A program made the translations under genes and the position numbers. Shown here piece by piece: positions 7,530-15,609 of a stretch of DNA of 25,745 nucleotides (within the stretch, counting starts at the first letter, position 1; every line of letters starts with the position of its first letter). The stretch is from assembly GCA_018714575.1 (NCBI GenBank), contig DVNF01000065.1, positions 1 to 25,745 of the forward strand, written 5' to 3'. Under the pieces are notes generated by a model, which was given only the letters and a program-made list of their open reading frames with translations, was not told the DNA's origin and did not search any database. The DNA is from Candidatus Stercoripulliclostridium merdigallinarum (GTDB taxonomy: Bacteria; Bacillota; Clostridia; Christensenellales; DTU072).

Positions 7530-8588
7530 ATGGCACGTAGGACTCCGTTATATACAAAGCATATAGAAGCAGGCGGCGTTATGGTCGATTTCGGCGGTTA
7601 CGAACTGCCCGTTCGTTATACCGACGGCATACTTGCCGAACACGCCGCGGTCAGAGAACGCGCAGGGCTGTTCGACGTTTCGCATATGGGCGAAATTCTG
7701 GTGGAAGGCAAGGCTACCGCATACTTGGAAAAGCTGTTGAGCAACCGTTTTTCGGACATGGCTCCGGGAAAGGTCAGGTATTCGCTGATGCTGTATCCCG
7801 AAGGCGGGATCGTGGACGACGTCTTGGTATACAGGCGCGCGGAGGAAAGCTATCTGGTGGTCGTGAACGCCGCCAACCGTGAAAAAGATTACCTGTGGAT
7901 GACTGAACACGCCGAAGGCGTGACGTTGACCGACGCGTCGGACGAAACGGCGTTGCTGGCTTTGCAGGGACCCTTGACCCGGGAGATTCTGAAAGGAGTA
8001 AATATCCCCGATAAGTATTATACGTTTTTGGAAAACGTCGACGTTTTCGGCATAAACGCTACGGTTTCCAGGACGGGATACACCGGCGAATACGGCGTGG
8101 AAATTTTCGTAAAGAACGCCGACGCCGAGGCTTTGTGGACGAAGTTGTCGGAAAAGGGCGCGCCTTACGGCTTGGTTCCTGCCGGGCTGGGCGCCAGGGA
8201 CACTTTACGCTTGGAAGCGGCTATGCCGTTATACGGGCACGAGCTGAAAAGGGAATATTTTGCGAACGAAGTCGCATTGGATTTTGCCGTTAAAACGGAC
8301 AAAGACGATTTTATCGGCAGAGAGGCGCTGTTAAAACACGTTCCCGAATACGAAAGGATAGGCGCGTTCGTGGACGGCAAAGGCATTGCGCGCGAGGGTG
8401 CTCCGGTATTCGACGAATCGGGCGAGATAGGTATTGTTACTTCGGGCACGATGTCGCCGACCTTGGGCAGGGCGATAGCCATGCTACGCGTAAAAAAGGC
8501 GCGCACGGGCGGTATCTATACCGAGGTACGCGGAAGGCGGCTGAACCTGATCGAAACGCCGCTGCCGTTTTATAAAAAGAAAAAATAA
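7530..8588 (+). CDS. gcvT: Glycine cleavage system T protein (aminomethyltransferase)
   Basis: This 352-residue T protein takes the aminomethyl group from lipoyl-GcvH and passes the carbon to tetrahydrofolate, giving 5,10-methylene-THF and ammonia. Family motifs are LFDVSHMGEI near residue 50, LLALQGP, the folate-site stretch SRTGYTGEYGVEIF, and AGLGARDTLRLEAAMPLYGHEL. The C-terminal barrel includes GIVTSGTMSPTLG. The ATG follows a strong AGGAGGG. It is the first gene of a complete gcvT-H-PA-PB operon. Length is slightly under the usual 360-370. Confidence 0.96.
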   Translation: MARRTPLYTKHIEAGGVMVDFGGYELPVRYTDGILAEHAAVRERAGLFDVSHMGEILVEGKATAYLEKLLSNRFSDMAPGKVRYSLMLYPEGGIVDDVLVYRRAEESYLVVVNAANREKDYLWMTEHAEGVTLTDASDETALLALQGPLTREILKGVNIPDKYYTFLENVDVFGINATVSRTGYTGEYGVEIFVKNADAEALWTKLSEKGAPYGLVPAGLGARDTLRLEAAMPLYGHELKREYFANEVALDFAVKTDKDDFIGREALLKHVPEYERIGAFVDGKGIAREGAPVFDESGEIGIVTSGTMSPTLGRAIAMLRVKKARTGGIYTEVRGRRLNLIETPLPFYKKKK

Positions 8589-8589
8589 C

Positions 8590-8603
8590 AGCCGAACACG
8601 GCT
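8590..8603 (+). other. Hairpin between gcvT and gcvH
   Basis: AGCCG (8590-8594), loop AACA, CGGCT (8599-8603) form a 5-bp stem right after the gcvT stop codon. No U-tract follows, so termination is unlikely. It may mark a processing or stability element in the 66-nt gap. Confidence 0.35.
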
Positions 8604-8654
8604 AATGCCAAATAAAGACGAATAAAACAAATACTATCCCGAGAGGTATATATT

Positions 8655-9011
8655 ATGGCTAAACTCTATCTGAAATCACACGAATGGGCGGAAATCGACG
8701 GCAACGTCGCCGCTATAGGCATCAGCGATTACGCCGCAAAGGAATTGGGCGACGTGGTCTATGTCGAGCTGCCCGAAATAGGCGCCGAAGTCACCGCCGG
8801 CGACGAACTGTTGGAATTGGAAAGCGTCAAAGCCGCTTCCCCCGTATTCTCTCCGGTCAGCGGCAAGGTGATAGAGGTGAACGGGGAGTTGGAGGACGCT
8901 CCGGAAAAGCTGTCCACTGCGGCGGACACTACTTTTATTTGCAAAATCGAACTTTCCGCGGCGCCCGAAGGCTTGCTGACGGAAGAGGAATACCGTAAAA
9001 CTTTAGCGTAA
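8655..9011 (+). CDS. gcvH: Glycine cleavage system H protein
   Basis: This 118-residue lipoyl carrier shuttles the methylamine intermediate between the P, T and L proteins. The lipoylation site is Lys59 in LLELESVKAASPV, the expected turn of the barrel-sandwich fold, followed by SPVSGKVIEVN. The N-terminal SHEWAEIDGN and the ISDYAAKELGDVVYVELPE core are typical. The ATG follows GAGAGG. No lipoate ligase or synthase and no dihydrolipoamide dehydrogenase (L protein) gene lies in this window. Confidence 0.97.
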   Translation: MAKLYLKSHEWAEIDGNVAAIGISDYAAKELGDVVYVELPEIGAEVTAGDELLELESVKAASPVFSPVSGKVIEVNGELEDAPEKLSTAADTTFICKIELSAAPEGLLTEEEYRKTLA

Positions 9012-9012
9012 T

Positions 9013-10317
9013 ATGGGCAGTTATTATCCGCATACACCGGAAGATATTTCCGAAATGTTAGCCGTGATCGGCGCCGAGAATATAGAGGAGCTGTATTCCG
9101 ACGTGCCGAAAGACTTGTCGGCAGGCGAGTTGAACCTTGCCGAAGGAGCCTCGGAACGCAAGGTCGAAGAACGGCTGAACGCGTTGGCAGGAAAGAATAC
9201 CGTATACAGATCGGTAATGCGCGGCGGCGGAGCGTATCGCCATTATATCCCCGCCATCGTCGACGAGGTCGCCGCGAAGTCCTCTTTTCTGACGGCGTAC
9301 ACTCCGTATCAGGCGGAGATGTCGCAGGGCGTTTTGCAATCGATATTCGAATACCAAACCTATATCGCGCGGATCACGGGTATGGAGGCGTCGAACGCTT
9401 CGATGTATTCCGGAGCCACCGCCGCGGCGGAAGCCGTAATGCAGAACGTCAAAGGCGGTAAAAGCGTTTTGGTGTCCGACGACATTCGCCCCGACACGAT
9501 CGGCGTTTTAAAAACATACCTGGCGAATAAAAACATAAATATTATCGTTTGGGCAACCGAACCTTGGGAAAAGGACACACAAAGTATCGAAAGCGTATTG
9601 ACTCCCGACATAGCCGCGGTATATGTGGAACAGCCGGGATATTCGGGTGAAGTGCGGGATCTGAAGGCGATTTCCGCCGCCGTGCACGCCGTGGGGGCGA
9701 AACTGATAGTAGGCGGAAATCCTATGGCATACGCCTTGACGGCTTCTCCCGGGGAGTGCGGCGCGGACGTAGCCGTAGGGGACGCACAACCGTTCGGAAT
9801 GCCGACGGCGTTCGGCGGACCCTACCTTGGATACTATGCCGTTCCGAAAAAGGACGTCCGTAAAATGCCCGGCCGCATAGTCGGGAAAACGACGGACAGG
9901 TTCGGAAAAGACGCCTACGTGTTAACTTTGCAACCGCGCGAACAGCACATAAAGCGCGAAAGGGCGCTGTCGAACATATGCTCCAATCAGGCGTTGTGCG
10001 CTTTGCGCGCGGCGACATACCTTGCGACTATGGGCGGCTCCGGCGTATACAAAGCGGCGTACAACAGCTTTCAAAACGCACACTTTGCCGCGGCGGAGTT
10101 CGAAAAGGTCGGCTTAAAAGTGCTGAACAAAGCGTTCTTTAACGAATTCGTGACCGATTCGGACAAAGATCCGGACGCGATCGAGCGCGCTTTGGCGGAA
10201 CAAGGCATTCTATCGGGACTTAAAACGGGCGGCGGAAAGATGTTGTGGTGCTTTACGGAACTGAACGGCGCGGAAGACATAGCGGCGGCGGCAAAAATTA
10301 TCGGAGGTGTAAGATGA
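9013..10317 (+). CDS. gcvPA: Glycine dehydrogenase (decarboxylating) subunit 1
   Basis: This is the 434-residue alpha subunit of the two-part P protein found in Bacillota, archaea and some others. With GcvPB it decarboxylates glycine using PLP. It opens with YYPHTPEDISEML, the usual start of the family, and contains YTPYQAEMSQGVLQSIFEYQT, GMEASNASMYSGATAAAEA, the DAQPFGMPTAFGGPYLGY stretch, and a QPREQHIKRERALSNIC region. It starts 1 nt after the gcvH stop with no clear Shine-Dalgarno, so translation is probably coupled. Its stop overlaps the gcvPB start (ATGA). Confidence 0.96.
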   Translation: MGSYYPHTPEDISEMLAVIGAENIEELYSDVPKDLSAGELNLAEGASERKVEERLNALAGKNTVYRSVMRGGGAYRHYIPAIVDEVAAKSSFLTAYTPYQAEMSQGVLQSIFEYQTYIARITGMEASNASMYSGATAAAEAVMQNVKGGKSVLVSDDIRPDTIGVLKTYLANKNINIIVWATEPWEKDTQSIESVLTPDIAAVYVEQPGYSGEVRDLKAISAAVHAVGAKLIVGGNPMAYALTASPGECGADVAVGDAQPFGMPTAFGGPYLGYYAVPKKDVRKMPGRIVGKTTDRFGKDAYVLTLQPREQHIKRERALSNICSNQALCALRAATYLATMGGSGVYKAAYNSFQNAHFAAAEFEKVGLKVLNKAFFNEFVTDSDKDPDAIERALAEQGILSGLKTGGGKMLWCFTELNGAEDIAAAAKIIGGVR

Positions 10318-11732
10318 AGACGTTATTCGAACTGAAAAGGGAACGTCCCTCCGATTATATAGCGGCAATCGACGTGCCGGTTACGGAGCTTCCGAAAGAT
10401 TTTAAAAGGGTTGCTCCGGATCTGCCCGAACTTTCCGAAGTCACCGTCGAAAGGCATTATTCTGCTCTGTCCCGAGCGGCATTCGGTGTAGACGACGGAT
10501 CTTATTTGTTGGGTTCGTGTACGATGAAGTACAATCCGAAGCTGAACGAGCGCGTGGCGGCGTTAAAAGGTTTTACCGATATTCATCCTCTTGCCCCCGA
10601 AAGCGACGTGCAGGGAGCGATGGAACTGATTTACGACCTTGGCGAAGCGTTGAAAGAAATAACCGGCATGGACGCGATGACTTTCCAGCCTGCGGCAGGG
10701 GCTCACGGCGAATACACCGGATTAAAAATAATCGACGCGTATCACAAATCGCGCGGCGAAGTCCGCACCAAAATCCTGGTACCCGATTCGGCGCACGGCA
10801 CCAATCCTGCCAGCGCCGCCGCATGCGGTTTCGAAGTCGTCAACGTACCGTCGAAAGACCATGCGGTAGACTTGGACGCGCTGAGGGCGGCGGTAGGTAA
10901 CGATACGGCGGCGTTGATGCTGACCAATCCCACTACCTTGGGACTGTTTGAAAAAAATATCGCCGAGATCCGCGACATAATACACGCCGCGGGCGGCTTG
11001 CTGTATTACGACGGAGCCAACTTGAATGCGGTCATGGGGGTCGTTCGCCCCGGCGACATGGGCTTCGACGTCGTGCATCTAAACTTGCATAAGACCTTCT
11101 CCACGCCGCACGGCGGCGGCGGTCCCGGCGCGGGACCGGTAGGCGTAAAAGCTTTCCTGAAAGAGTTTTTACCCTCGCCCGTCATAGAAAAGGCAGGGGA
11201 AAAGTACGTTTTCGCGGAGCCCGAACAAAGTATCGGCAAAGTAAACGCTTTCTACGGCAACTTCTCCGTCCTGGTCAAAGCCTACGCCTATATTCTGTCG
11301 CTTGGTAAACGCGGTATCCCCGATTCGGCAAAGATCGCAGTCTTGAATGCGAATTATCTGAAAAAGCTGTTAGAGCCCGAATACGTTGCCGAGGGCGACG
11401 GCTATTGCATGCACGAATTCGTGGTCGGAGTCGAAGACCTGAAAAAACGGTACGGAGTCACCGCTTCAGACCTTGCCAAAGGGATGATAGACCGCGGTAT
11501 CCATCCTCCGACCGTATATTTCCCTCTGACCGTGCACGAAGCGATGATGTTCGAACCTACCGAAACCGAAAGCAAGGATTCTTTGGAACATATAGCCGCG
11601 GTGATGAAGGAGCTTTATTCCAAGGCGGTGTCCGAACCCGAAGCCTTCCGCGGTTTTCCCGTTACCGCCCCCGTCAGCAGACCCGACGAATTAAAGGCGG
11701 CAAAGGATCTGAAACTGACTTTCGATATGTGA
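10314..11732 (+). CDS. gcvPB: Glycine dehydrogenase (decarboxylating) subunit 2
   Basis: This 472-residue beta subunit of the P protein carries the PLP Schiff-base lysine: Lys260 in LNLHKTFSTPHGGGGPG. Other conserved stretches are LGSCTMKYNPK, QPAAGAHGEYTGL, PDSAHGTNPASAA and YYDGANLNA. The ATG at 10314 is selected by GGAGGTG 5 nt upstream and by the 4-nt overlap with gcvPA; a longer in-frame start inside gcvPA (10245) has no such support. This completes the operon, which ends at a strong terminator. Confidence 0.96.
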   Translation: MKTLFELKRERPSDYIAAIDVPVTELPKDFKRVAPDLPELSEVTVERHYSALSRAAFGVDDGSYLLGSCTMKYNPKLNERVAALKGFTDIHPLAPESDVQGAMELIYDLGEALKEITGMDAMTFQPAAGAHGEYTGLKIIDAYHKSRGEVRTKILVPDSAHGTNPASAAACGFEVVNVPSKDHAVDLDALRAAVGNDTAALMLTNPTTLGLFEKNIAEIRDIIHAAGGLLYYDGANLNAVMGVVRPGDMGFDVVHLNLHKTFSTPHGGGGPGAGPVGVKAFLKEFLPSPVIEKAGEKYVFAEPEQSIGKVNAFYGNFSVLVKAYAYILSLGKRGIPDSAKIAVLNANYLKKLLEPEYVAEGDGYCMHEFVVGVEDLKKRYGVTASDLAKGMIDRGIHPPTVYFPLTVHEAMMFEPTETESKDSLEHIAAVMKELYSKAVSEPEAFRGFPVTAPVSRPDELKAAKDLKLTFDM

Positions 11733-11758
11733 ACCGAATCCGACGACCTATTCGGACG

Positions 11759-11787
11759 AAAGGAGCCTTTTAACGGCTCCTTTTTTT
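11759..11787 (+). terminator. Intrinsic terminator of the gcv operon
   Basis: AGGAGCC (11761-11767), a 7-nt loop and GGCTCCT (11775-11781) are followed by a run of T to 11787. Adjacent A/T pairs extend the stem. Confidence 0.92.
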
Positions 11788-11816
11788 AAAAACTGGCGTA
11801 AAAATCAAAAAGCATA

Positions 11817-11845
11817 TTGAAAACGCATAAAAAGTGTGGCATAAT
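11817..11845 (+). promoter_or_regulatory. Sigma-A promoter of the aconitase X operon
   Basis: TTGAAA (11817-11822) and CATAAT (11840-11845) are separated by 17 nt. The start is expected near 11852, giving a leader of about 70 nt. Confidence 0.7.
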
Positions 11846-11863
11846 GGATTCAGGAAACGGGTG

Positions 11864-11908
11864 ATGCCGATGGGACGGGGATTTTTCGGAGATCTTGCGT
11901 TTCGGCAT
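11864..11908 (+). promoter_or_regulatory. Stem in the aconitase X leader
   Basis: ATGCCGA (11864-11870) and TCGGCAT (11902-11908) are perfectly complementary over 7 bp, enclosing 31 nt and ending just before the AAAGGAGGAG ribosome binding site. It might influence translation. It matches no riboswitch I recognise. Confidence 0.3.
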
Positions 11909-11923
11909 ACCAAAGGAGGAGCT

Positions 11924-13219
11924 ATGGAATCCAAAATGCAACTTACCGACGCTCAGCGCGCTATTTTGAACGGCGCCGAAGGCGAAGTCAAAGCCAAGGT
12001 CATGGAAACGTTGGTGCGCTTCGGCGAAATTTTCGGGGCTGAAAAAATGGTGCCTGTCACACACCGCGAAGGGCATCTGGTCACCAGCTTCGGCATAGGT
12101 CTGCTGAAGCCGCTGTTCAGGACGATGGACGAACTGATCGGCGCCGGACTCAGATCCGAAGGCGGCTTTACCGTCGACCCAAGACCGATAGATTACGAAA
12201 ACGTCAAATGCAATCCGCTGTTCAAACTGATATTCAGCAAGATAATGTATTCGAAACAGGCGGACTACGAAACCCAGCTTAAAAAGACGGGGCTGTCCGA
12301 TCCCGACGCTTTTACCTGCACCTGTTATCTGAAGGAAGTCGGCAATCGTCCTTCCGCCGGCGACGTCCTCAGCTGGGCGGAATCCTCGGCGGTGGTTTTC
12401 GCGAACTCCGTTCTGGGCGCGAGGTGCAACAGAAACTCCGGGATGTTGGATCTGTTCGGCAGCATCGTGGGATTCGTGCCGTATTTCGGGCTCCTGACGG
12501 ACGAAGGCAGAAAAGCCACCTGGAAAGTCGTCGTCAAAACCTCATCGAAACCCGAAGCGCAGATCCTGGGTTCGGCGATAGGTATGAAAGTAATGGAAGA
12601 AGTGCCTTACGTTTACGGGCTGGATAAATGGCTGGGAGAGGAGCTGAACGACGAAACGGAAGCGTACCTGAAAAATTTCGGCGCGGCTACGGCTTCCAAC
12701 GGCGCGGTCGGTCTGTACCATATCGACAAACTGACGCCGGAAGCGAAAAAATACGGCGAATCCCTAATAAAGGAAAACGCCGGAACCTACGTCATAGACG
12801 ACGCCGAATTGGAAAGGGTATATAAAAACTATCCCGTAATGTGGAAAGAAGGCGCCAAAGCCGGATTGGTATTTATCGGCTGTCCGCACCTAAGCTACGC
12901 CGAATTGAAAGAATGGGCGGAAAACATCACGGCTGCCGTCGCGGCCGCAGGCAGGAAAAAAGTCGCCGTCAGAACGGTTATCACCGCTGCCCCGGCGGTC
13001 AGAAAGAAATTCCTCGAAAACGAGGCGGAACTGTACGCGAAATTATACGCTTGCGGCGTTCGCGTCAGTTCGATATGTCCGCTGATGTATACCAATAATC
13101 CGCTGACCAAAATGCAGGCCATCGCGACGAATTCCAATAAACTGCGCACTTATTCTGCGGCAAGATATTATAAAGACGCCGAGATCTTATCGATTCTGTC
13201 AGGGGAGGTAAAAGGATAA
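11924..13219 (+). CDS. Aconitase X catalytic (large) subunit, DUF521-type dehydratase
   Basis: This 431-residue protein is the large subunit of the aconitase X (AcnX) family, Fe-S hydro-lyases. Characterised members are bacterial cis-3-hydroxy-L-proline dehydratase and archaeal mevalonate-5-phosphate dehydratase. Family features are VPVTHREGHLVTSFG near residue 43, the CTCYLKEVGNRPS stretch (Cys132, Cys134), NSVLGARCNRNSG (Cys168), FIGCPHLSYAEL (Cys320) and SSICPLMYTNNPL (Cys385). Some of these Cys should ligate the cluster, but which ones is not proved here. The ATG at 11924 follows AAAGGAGGAG; an in-frame GTG at 11834 falls inside the promoter. It overlaps the small subunit by 1 nt. The substrate is unknown: no mevalonate or proline gene is nearby. 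Confidence 0.88.
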   Translation: MESKMQLTDAQRAILNGAEGEVKAKVMETLVRFGEIFGAEKMVPVTHREGHLVTSFGIGLLKPLFRTMDELIGAGLRSEGGFTVDPRPIDYENVKCNPLFKLIFSKIMYSKQADYETQLKKTGLSDPDAFTCTCYLKEVGNRPSAGDVLSWAESSAVVFANSVLGARCNRNSGMLDLFGSIVGFVPYFGLLTDEGRKATWKVVVKTSSKPEAQILGSAIGMKVMEEVPYVYGLDKWLGEELNDETEAYLKNFGAATASNGAVGLYHIDKLTPEAKKYGESLIKENAGTYVIDDAELERVYKNYPVMWKEGAKAGLVFIGCPHLSYAELKEWAENITAAVAAAGRKKVAVRTVITAAPAVRKKFLENEAELYAKLYACGVRVSSICPLMYTNNPLTKMQAIATNSNKLRTYSAARYYKDAEILSILSGEVKG

Positions 13220-13659
13220 TGAAAGAATTCAAAGGCAGAGTGATCGCCCCCGGGAATTGGGAAGGCGAAGCCGTAGTGACGCGGCAGGGGTTCAATACCC
13301 TGGCGACTTTTCAAAAGAGCGCGATGGCAAACAAGAGCGAAGTCATCGCGGCGGATCAGAACAACGCCGATCTGTTCGGAAAGAACATTACCGGGAAAGC
13401 GTTGTGCCTTCCTATCACCATAGGTTCCACAACGGGAGGATTGGTGATACAGACGGTGTGCGCTATGGGGATAAACCCGAAATGTTTCCTGTTTTCGGAA
13501 CACATCGATTCGCTTGCCGCCAGCGGCATAGTCCTGGCGCGCGTATGGGAAAACAGCGACGTGATAGCCGTGGATAAGCTGGGCGAGGAATTTTTAAATA
13601 CCGTTCAAACGGGCGACCGCATAAAAGTCACTGAGGACGGAACTGTAACTATATTGTAG
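13219..13659 (+). CDS. Aconitase X swivel (small) subunit, DUF126-type
   Basis: This 146-residue protein is the swivelling beta-barrel subunit that closes over the AcnX active site. It has the typical KGRVIAPGNWEGEAVVT start, a Gly-rich loop PITIGSTTGGLV with Ser70 at the conserved serine expected to take part in catalysis, and a C-terminal GDRIKVTEDGTVTIL. In many characterised bacterial cis-3-hydroxyproline dehydratases the two parts are fused; here they are separate genes, as in archaea and some anaerobes. Start and stop overlap with the large subunit (TAATG). Confidence 0.88.
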   Translation: MKEFKGRVIAPGNWEGEAVVTRQGFNTLATFQKSAMANKSEVIAADQNNADLFGKNITGKALCLPITIGSTTGGLVIQTVCAMGINPKCFLFSEHIDSLAASGIVLARVWENSDVIAVDKLGEEFLNTVQTGDRIKVTEDGTVTIL

Positions 13660-13683
13660 CTATAGCAACCGAATAAACTCTGT

Positions 13684-13732
13684 TTTCCCGGCGGAGCGGA
13701 TCCGCCGCGTCTGCCGGGAAAGGGCTTTTCCC
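13684..13732 (+). other. GC-rich intergenic RNA structure with two alternative stems
   Basis: TTTCCCGGC (13684-13692) pairs with GCCGGGAAA (13713-13721), enclosing the palindrome GCGGATCCGC. The same right arm, GGGAAA (13716-13721), can pair instead with TTTCCC (13727-13732). The two stems exclude each other. It lies downstream of the AcnX genes and before the terminator. Function unknown. Confidence 0.45.
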
Positions 13733-13776
13733 GCACGGCGCCGCCCTGCGCCGCCCGGTCGGGATCTGCGTTCGTG

Positions 13777-13808
13777 AAAAAAGGCGCCCTTTGCGGAGCG
13801 CCATTTTT
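13777..13808. terminator. Bidirectional terminator between the AcnX operon and nagB
   Basis: GGCGC (13783-13787) pairs with GCGCC (13798-13802), with A6 to the left and T5 to the right (13804-13808). It serves the converging AcnX operon and nagB. Confidence 0.75.
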
Positions 13809-13834
13809 ATGTATCCCGAGATACCGAATATTTG

Positions 13835-14563
13835 TTAATTCAGATAATATGCCGCGGCTTCGTCGGTCACCACAAGGACGTTGGGGTGCGTTTGCAGGAT
13901 CGAGGCGGGGCAGTTTTCGGACACGGGTCCTTTTATCATTTCTTTTACCGCATTGGCTTTCCCGGAACCGTTTGCCAACAGGATTATGAATTTCGCGCTC
14001 ATAATGTCTTTCAATCCCATCGTCACCGCGTGGGTGGGGACTTTGTCGATGTCGTTATCAAAGAACCTGGCGTTGTCCTTTCTGGTGCCTTCTTTCAACG
14101 TCACCACGTGAGTGTGCGAATCGAAGGGAGTTCCCGGTTCGTTGAACGCGATATGTCCGTTGGAACCGATACCCAGGATCTGTACGTCTGCCGGGTGCGC
14201 CGCTATGTATGCGGTATACGCGTCGGCTGCGGCGGCGAGGTCGGGGTTCAGCCCGTCTGGAACGTGCGTGTTTTCCTTTTTGATGTCGATATGATCGAAA
14301 AGGTTGCGGTTCATGAACGCGCGATAGCTTTCGGGATGAGTGACGGGCAAACCGACGTATTCGTCCAGGTTGATGCTGGTCATGTCTTTATAGCTGATCT
14401 TGCCCGCCTCGTAGTCGGCGATCATCAGCTTGTATAATCCGACGGGGGTGGAGCCGGTTGCCAGACCCAAAGTCGCGTCGGACTTTTCGGTCAGTACTTT
14501 CTTCATTGCCTCGTAGGCTTTCATGCTCATTTCGTCATAGTCTTTTGCTGTAACAACTATCAT
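13835..14563 (-). CDS. nagB: Glucosamine-6-phosphate deaminase
   Basis: This 242-residue enzyme converts glucosamine-6-phosphate to fructose-6-phosphate and ammonia, the last step of amino sugar catabolism. Motifs are LGLATGSTPVGLY, NLDEYVGL with catalytic Asp67, and GIGSNGHIAFNEPG with His137 and Glu142. Asn135 occupies the place of Asp141 in the E. coli enzyme; Asn there is common in Gram-positive homologues. The ATG at 14563 is chosen because GAGGTG sits 6 nt upstream; a GTG at 14572 lies inside that site. It is a single-gene unit with its own promoter. nagA is not in the window. Confidence 0.96.
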   Translation of the reverse strand: MIVVTAKDYDEMSMKAYEAMKKVLTEKSDATLGLATGSTPVGLYKLMIADYEAGKISYKDMTSINLDEYVGLPVTHPESYRAFMNRNLFDHIDIKKENTHVPDGLNPDLAAAADAYTAYIAAHPADVQILGIGSNGHIAFNEPGTPFDSHTHVVTLKEGTRKDNARFFDNDIDKVPTHAVTMGLKDIMSAKFIILLANGSGKANAVKEMIKGPVSENCPASILQTHPNVLVVTDEAAAYYLN

Positions 14564-14600
14564 ATTAATCACCTCGGGTCATTATATTCGGATCGTTTAA

Positions 14601-14629
14601 ATTTTACCACTTCTTTAATACGATTGCAA
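14601..14629 (-). promoter_or_regulatory. Extended sigma-A promoter of nagB
   Basis: On the minus strand TTGCAA (14624-14629) and TAAAAT (14601-14606) are 17 nt apart, with TGG before the -10 forming an extended -10. The upstream terminator's T-run ends only 3 nt from the -35. Confidence 0.75.
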
Positions 14630-14632
14630 TTT

Positions 14633-14659
14633 AAAAGAGCACTTTTATAAAAAGCGCTC
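14633..14659 (-). terminator. Intrinsic terminator of the primosome operon
   Basis: Read on the minus strand, GAGCGCTTTT pairs with AAAAGTGCTC around a 3-nt loop (10 bp including one G-T), followed by TTTTAAA. It stands 20 nt after the dnaI-type gene and stops readthrough into nagB. Confidence 0.85.
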
Positions 14660-14679
14660 CGCAACCGATATTTTATTGT

Positions 14680-15597
14680 TTATTTGCCTTTTGTAATTCT
14701 AAGGTCGGGTCCCGTTATGCGCAGTACCTTTGAATTGTTTACGTCCATCAACCGCGAGAAAATACGGTCGGTATATCGGTTCCTTAATTCCTTTTCCGCC
14801 AAATTCGTGGTGATCATCGTGGGGTATTCGCGCGACGTCAACAGTGTGTACAGGTAGTTTGCCGTGACGTTTTTCAGCAGTGTTTCCGCGCCCAGATCGT
14901 CTATTACCATGAATTCGGCTTCCAACAGGGGGCGGAAGATCGCGGACTTTGCCTGTAGGTCGGCAAGGTGGTATTGCAGGAACATGTCGTTCAGTTTGTT
15001 CGCGCCCAAAAACAACACCGAATACCCTTCGCGCGACAACGCCGAAGCGACAGTGCCCGCGGCAAAACTTTTACCTACGCCCACGGCGCCTGTCAACAGA
15101 TATATATTTTTGACTTCGGGGTAGTTCGCCACATAGCGCGACAGCAGTTTGTACAGGGCGACATGGTCGGGGTCCGTCGCCGATTCGGAGGACAAAACCT
15201 CCTGCGGCGTCATGCCGTTCCCGGGTATCGAAACGTCCTCGCGGATAAGTCTGTAAACCAATTCTTTCAGGCAAACGCAGTCGCCCGAATCGGTGACTCC
15301 GGTGTCGCGGCATATCGGACAATGATATTTCGCCGTAAGGTCGTCCGGGGTTTTTCCAAGCTCCTTCATTCTGATCTCGCGTTGCTTGCAAAGTTCCGAA
15401 TATTCGGATTTTAGGTTACTTGTATCTTTGTTCTGAGAGCCTAAACGCGCTATTTCAAAGCACAGTTTGCGGCACCGCGAGTCCAGGTCGCGGTAGACGG
15501 GATCGGACAGAAGTTCTTCACGACACAGCCTTGCCGTTTCCTCGGCGGCTTCTTTTCTGTCACGGATTATCTTATAAGCCAAAACGCGCGGATTCAT
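14680..15597 (-). CDS. dnaI: DnaI/DnaC-type replicative helicase loader (AAA+ ATPase)
   Basis: This 305-residue protein resembles Bacillus DnaI, which loads the hexameric helicase at the origin and at restarting forks. A helical N-terminus (1-88) leads into a zinc-binding knot: YHCPICRDTG and CVCL (Cys93, Cys96, Cys107, Cys109). The AAA+ domain has Walker A GAVGVGKS (170-177, Lys176), Walker B FMVIDDLGAE (Asp233, Asp234), a sensor-1 TTN (263-265), and an NRYTDRIFSRL arginine-finger region. AAAGGA lies 7 nt before the ATG and overlaps the stop of the DnaD-like gene 12 nt upstream. The order matches dnaB-dnaI of Bacillus subtilis, supporting a primosome role. Confidence 0.9.
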   Translation of the reverse strand: MNPRVLAYKIIRDRKEAAEETARLCREELLSDPVYRDLDSRCRKLCFEIARLGSQNKDTSNLKSEYSELCKQREIRMKELGKTPDDLTAKYHCPICRDTGVTDSGDCVCLKELVYRLIREDVSIPGNGMTPQEVLSSESATDPDHVALYKLLSRYVANYPEVKNIYLLTGAVGVGKSFAAGTVASALSREGYSVLFLGANKLNDMFLQYHLADLQAKSAIFRPLLEAEFMVIDDLGAETLLKNVTANYLYTLLTSREYPTMITTNLAEKELRNRYTDRIFSRLMDVNNSKVLRITGPDLRITKGK

Positions 15598-15609
15598 GAT
15601 CGTGTCCTT

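Noticed and set aside
11834..11923. GTG-initiated extension of the aconitase X large subunit
   Set aside because: It begins inside the promoter's -35/-10 spacer, while AAAGGAGGAG clearly marks the ATG at 11924.
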